Part shown: positions 6,604 to 8,186 of the stretch, piece after piece
Position numbering within the stretch: the first letter of the stretch is position 1
Layout of the letters: each line of letters starts with the position of its first letter
Assembly: GCA_030593645.1 (NCBI GenBank)
Contig: JAUVGT010000224.1
Coordinates: 1-8,186 of the forward strand
DNA from: Deltaproteobacteria bacterium
GTDB lineage: Bacteria; Desulfobacterota; Desulfobacteria; Desulfobacterales; JAUVGT01
Length of the DNA: 8,186 nucleotides
Reading direction: 5' to 3'
The notes under the pieces: model-generated
Told to the model about the DNA's origin: nothing
The model's input: only the letters and a program-made list of their open reading frames with translations
Databases searched by the model: none
Position numbers and translations under genes: made by a program

Positions 6604-6640
6604 CGATTACGATACCGATACCGATCCCGAATTCCGAATC
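6604..6640. repeat. Short degenerate CGATAC-type hexamer array
   Basis: Five consecutive hexamers all begin with CGA: CGATTA, CGATAC, CGATAC, CGATCC and CGAATT (6604-6633). A seventh-base slip then precedes another CGAATC (6635-6640). The period of 6 is clear but the units drift toward the right. It lies in the non-coding region between divergent genes. It may be replication-slippage DNA, a fragment of a dispersed repeat, or a row of binding sites; nothing in the sequence decides between these. Confidence 0.6.
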
Positions 6641-6725
6641 ATTCCAATATATCTTATTATTTGTTATATTTCATTCTCCTTCTTCCATTTATATCATCAT
6701 TTTTCCACAATTTTATGATTCTCTT

Positions 6726-6754
6726 TTGACAAACAGAACGATTTGCAATATTAA
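6726..6754 (+). promoter_or_regulatory. Candidate sigma-70-type promoter of mltG
   Basis: A perfect TTGACA (6726-6731) is followed by a 17-nt spacer and TATTAA (6749-6754; 4 of 6 matches). A start near 6761 gives a leader of about 38 nt, which includes AAGGAG at 6782-6787. Consensus -35 and optimal spacing make this the best promoter match in the window. Confidence 0.55.
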
Positions 6755-6781
6755 AAATATTTCTTTATGATATATAACATT

Positions 6782-6787
6782 AAGGAG
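6782..6787 (+). promoter_or_regulatory. mltG ribosome binding site with long spacing to a TTG start
   Basis: AAGGAG is a full-strength match but stands 11 nt before the TTG at 6799. No ATG, GTG or TTG occurs in frame nearer to it, so the TTG start is the only reasonable choice. Confidence 0.6.
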
Positions 6788-6798
6788 TTACCAAAATA

Positions 6799-7806
6799 TT
6801 GAAAAAGACACTGACTATTCTTTCTTCCCTGGTTTTTATTATTATCCTCGCCCTGACTGGGCTTTATCTTGACTTAATATACTATGCCGACCGCCCTGCT
6901 TCCGATGATCAGACAAATATTACATTTAACATGATTCCGGGATACAATTTTTCTCAGGCGGCTGAAAAATTACATCAGTCCGGCTTGGTAGCCAGCCCGG
7001 TCAGATTCCGTGTTTTAGCTAGAATCAAAGGATATGACAAAAAAATCAAAGCCGGAGAGTATCTTCTTTCCCCTTCTATGACACCTACTGGAATTCTCGA
7101 AATCCTGGTGAAGGGTAAAGTGAAACAGTATAAATTTACCATCCCCGAAGGCTACAATCTAAAACAAATTGCAGAAATTGTTACTTCTGCAGGCTTTGGA
7201 ACCAGCAGTGAATTCATAAGCATTGTTTATAATCGGAAATCCGCACAGAAAACTTTTGGTAAAGAAGTTTTAACATATGAAGGCTATCTATTTCCGGACA
7301 CATATTATTTCCCTAAGGGCATCACTCTAAATGACATAGTAGCCGGCATGAAAAAACGCTTCTGGAGTGAATTTAAACCTGAATGGAAACTTCAAGCCAA
7401 AACTCTCGGGTTATCAATTCATGAAGTCGTCACCCTTGCGTCTATCATTGAAAAGGAAACCGGGATACCGTCTGAAAGACCGGTTATTTCTTCTGTTTTT
7501 CATAATCGTTTAAGAATCGGCATGCGGCTTCAGACCGATCCCACTGTGATATACGGTTTAAAAAAATTTAACGGTAATCTTACACGCAAACATTTAACAA
7601 CACCAACTGCATATAATACGTATGTGATAAAAGGTTTACCACCGGGCCCGATTGCTTCACCGGGTGCTGCTTCCATAGAAGCCGCACTCTATCCAGCCAC
7701 CACAAAATTTCTATATTTTGTATCAAAAAACAACACCACCCACAAATTTTCAACCAACTTAAGAGATCACAATAGGGCCGTCCGAAAATATCAATTAAGA
7801 CGTTGA
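6799..7806 (+). CDS. mltG: Endolytic murein transglycosylase MltG (YceG-like)
   Basis: Membrane-anchored lytic transglycosylase that cuts nascent peptidoglycan strands and is thought to end their elongation. The 335-residue protein is close to the 340 of E. coli MltG. It has an N-terminal membrane anchor (about 4-28, ILSSLVFIIILALTGLYLDL), a LysM-like region (about 40-110), then the YceG catalytic domain with EGYLFPDTYYF (161-171), LASIIEKET (213-221) holding the catalytic Glu218, and LQTDPTVIYG (244-253). LPPGPIASPG (280-289) is also conserved. The start is a TTG: no ATG or GTG lies between the upstream in-frame stop (6781-6783) and the anchor. AAGGAG lies 11 nt before it, a rather long spacing, and together these suggest modest translation. 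Transcribed alone here and divergently from the kor operon. No clear terminator follows. Confidence 0.95.
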   Translation: MKKTLTILSSLVFIIILALTGLYLDLIYYADRPASDDQTNITFNMIPGYNFSQAAEKLHQSGLVASPVRFRVLARIKGYDKKIKAGEYLLSPSMTPTGILEILVKGKVKQYKFTIPEGYNLKQIAEIVTSAGFGTSSEFISIVYNRKSAQKTFGKEVLTYEGYLFPDTYYFPKGITLNDIVAGMKKRFWSEFKPEWKLQAKTLGLSIHEVVTLASIIEKETGIPSERPVISSVFHNRLRIGMRLQTDPTVIYGLKKFNGNLTRKHLTTPTAYNTYVIKGLPPGPIASPGAASIEAALYPATTKFLYFVSKNNTTHKFSTNLRDHNRAVRKYQLRR

Positions 7807-7816
7807 TTACGATGAT

Positions 7817-8186
7817 TCAATCCCGATATATTAACTTCTGGAAGAGATTGTCCTTGATGCCATGCTGCATGTTTGAAGTGTATCTGAGACAGTAATTATT
7901 ATGCTGAAACGTCAAACCAGCATGAAAAAACAGATGATATGTCGTTCTAAACGTCATAATCCTGATGCATAAAATGGGTCTATCCGAATTGTCATCGTAT
8001 GATTCGGGTGGAAAATCAATAAAACCGGGCGATCGAATGAAAAATTAATTTGGTAATATCTTCTGAAGAGGAGTTCATAGCCAAAATAGTCTGATTCTTC
8101 TCCAGAAAACCGTTTTAATTTGGCAAAATGCCTAAAAACGGCCCAAATCTTATGATGGCTAATTCGGAAAAACGTATGATAGTATT
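7817..8186 (-). pseudogene. Possible frameshifted coding remnant, partial at the window edge
   Basis: No intact gene lies right of mltG, but two long stop-free frames follow one another on the minus strand. The first runs from the window edge to a TGA at 7954-7956 (76 codons, including RISHHKIWAVFRHFAKLKRF). The second is open from 8044 to a TGA at 7817-7819 (75 codons, ending NMQHGIKDNLFQKLIYRD). They differ by one base. One extra T in the T4 run at 8024-8021 would join them into about 122 residues continuing as DRPVFIDFPPESYDD. The joined frame ends 10 bp from the mltG stop, tail to tail. Against coding: no start codon or ribosome site is visible, and composition is odd (rich in Phe, Tyr, His and Arg; no valine in the final 68 residues). 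It may instead be stop-poor dispersed repeat DNA. I do not recognise a family. Confidence 0.3.
8110..8141. repeat. Imperfect hairpin in the right-hand gene-free tail
   Basis: CCGTTTT (8110-8116) pairs with AAAACGG (8135-8141), and inside it GGC (8122-8124) pairs with GCC (8130-8132) around the loop AAAAT. The two stems are separated by an asymmetric bulge. It lies within the possible coding remnant. No U-run follows that would make it a terminator on either strand. Confidence 0.35.

Larger units (their letters stand above)
6385..6798. other. Divergent intergenic region between korD and mltG
   Basis: This 414-bp AT-rich stretch holds no gene I can support. It contains the korD ribosome site and promoter at the left, the mltG promoter and ribosome site at the right, and the CGATAC-type hexamer array in the middle. 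A 74-codon plus-strand frame at 6546-6770 has no ribosome site, and its hexamer-encoded stretch reads as alternating Thr/Ile/Pro, so it is not called as a gene. About 6480-6600 has no recognised function. This is roomy for two divergent promoters and may contain repeat-derived DNA. Confidence 0.6.

Noticed and set aside
6546..6770. A 74-codon plus-strand open frame in the korD-mltG gap.
   Set aside because: It has no ribosome site, its sequence is dominated by Ile/Phe/Pro from the hexamer array and AT-rich DNA, and it contains the mltG -35 and -10 boxes. Not credible as a gene.
7901..7972. A 23-codon plus-strand frame after mltG.
   Set aside because: No ribosome site, no recognisable motif, very basic composition, and it lies opposite the possible minus-strand remnant.
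8017..8030. Programmed -1 ribosomal frameshifting joining the two minus-strand frames at the right edge.
   Set aside because: The bases around the T4 run do not form an X-XXY-YYZ slippery heptamer in the upstream frame, and no start codon for the upstream frame is visible in the window.
8128..8186. A plus-strand ATG whose frame stays open to the window edge, a possible gene start.
   Set aside because: No ribosome site precedes this ATG or the ATGs at 8152 and 8155; a GAGGAG about 60 bp upstream is too far away. Only 19 codons are visible.
1..8186. CRISPR arrays, tRNA or rRNA genes, insertion-sequence transposases, toxin-antitoxin pairs or a new defence system.
   Set aside because: No regularly spaced repeats, cloverleaf sequences, transposase motifs or uncharacterised gene clusters were seen. 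Every intact gene belongs to a known housekeeping or metabolic family.

Overview
The window looks like an ordinary chromosomal stretch of an anaerobic or strictly respiratory Gram-negative bacterium. A member of the Desulfobacterota (sulfate-reducer type) fits best. The reasons are a four-gene ferredoxin-dependent 2-oxoacid oxidoreductase operon, a Lon protease with a heat-shock-like promoter, a prepilin peptidase, the peptidoglycan enzyme MltG, moderately AT-rich DNA and short dispersed-repeat-like elements between genes. The taxonomic placement is inference from gene content and style; there is no rRNA or other marker here.

Layout, left to right. 1-97: a gene-free, repeat-like segment that ends exactly on the lon stop codon. 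98-2470 (minus): lon, complete. 2471-2790: a divergent intergenic region holding the lon promoter (an inverted repeat with a sigma-32-like -35/-10 pair, plus a weaker housekeeping-type candidate) and a 71-bp imperfect palindromic element just upstream of the next gene. 2791-3561 (plus): a prepilin peptidase with no pilus or secretion genes next to it. 3596-6384 (minus, read right to left): korD-korA-korB-korC, encoding a small 2[4Fe-4S] ferredoxin and the alpha, beta and gamma subunits of a 2-oxoacid:ferredoxin oxidoreductase. 6385-6798: a divergent, gene-free AT-rich region with a TTGACA-type promoter for each flanking operon and a short CGATAC-type hexamer array. 6799-7806 (plus): mltG with a TTG start. 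7807-8186: no intact gene. On the minus strand there are two consecutive long stop-free frames that join across a T4 run and end tail-to-tail with mltG. This may be a frameshifted coding remnant, or a stop-poor dispersed repeat.

How the genes work together: the kor genes form one enzyme complex that oxidatively decarboxylates a 2-oxoacid, probably 2-oxoglutarate, and passes electrons to ferredoxin. The other three genes are independent housekeeping functions: protein quality control, maturation of type IV pilin-like proteins, and peptidoglycan strand termination. I found no defence system, CRISPR array, intact mobile element, tRNA or rRNA. The items most worth a second look are the control region of lon, the two repeat-like elements that bracket lon and share a motif, and the possible frameshifted remnant at the right edge.
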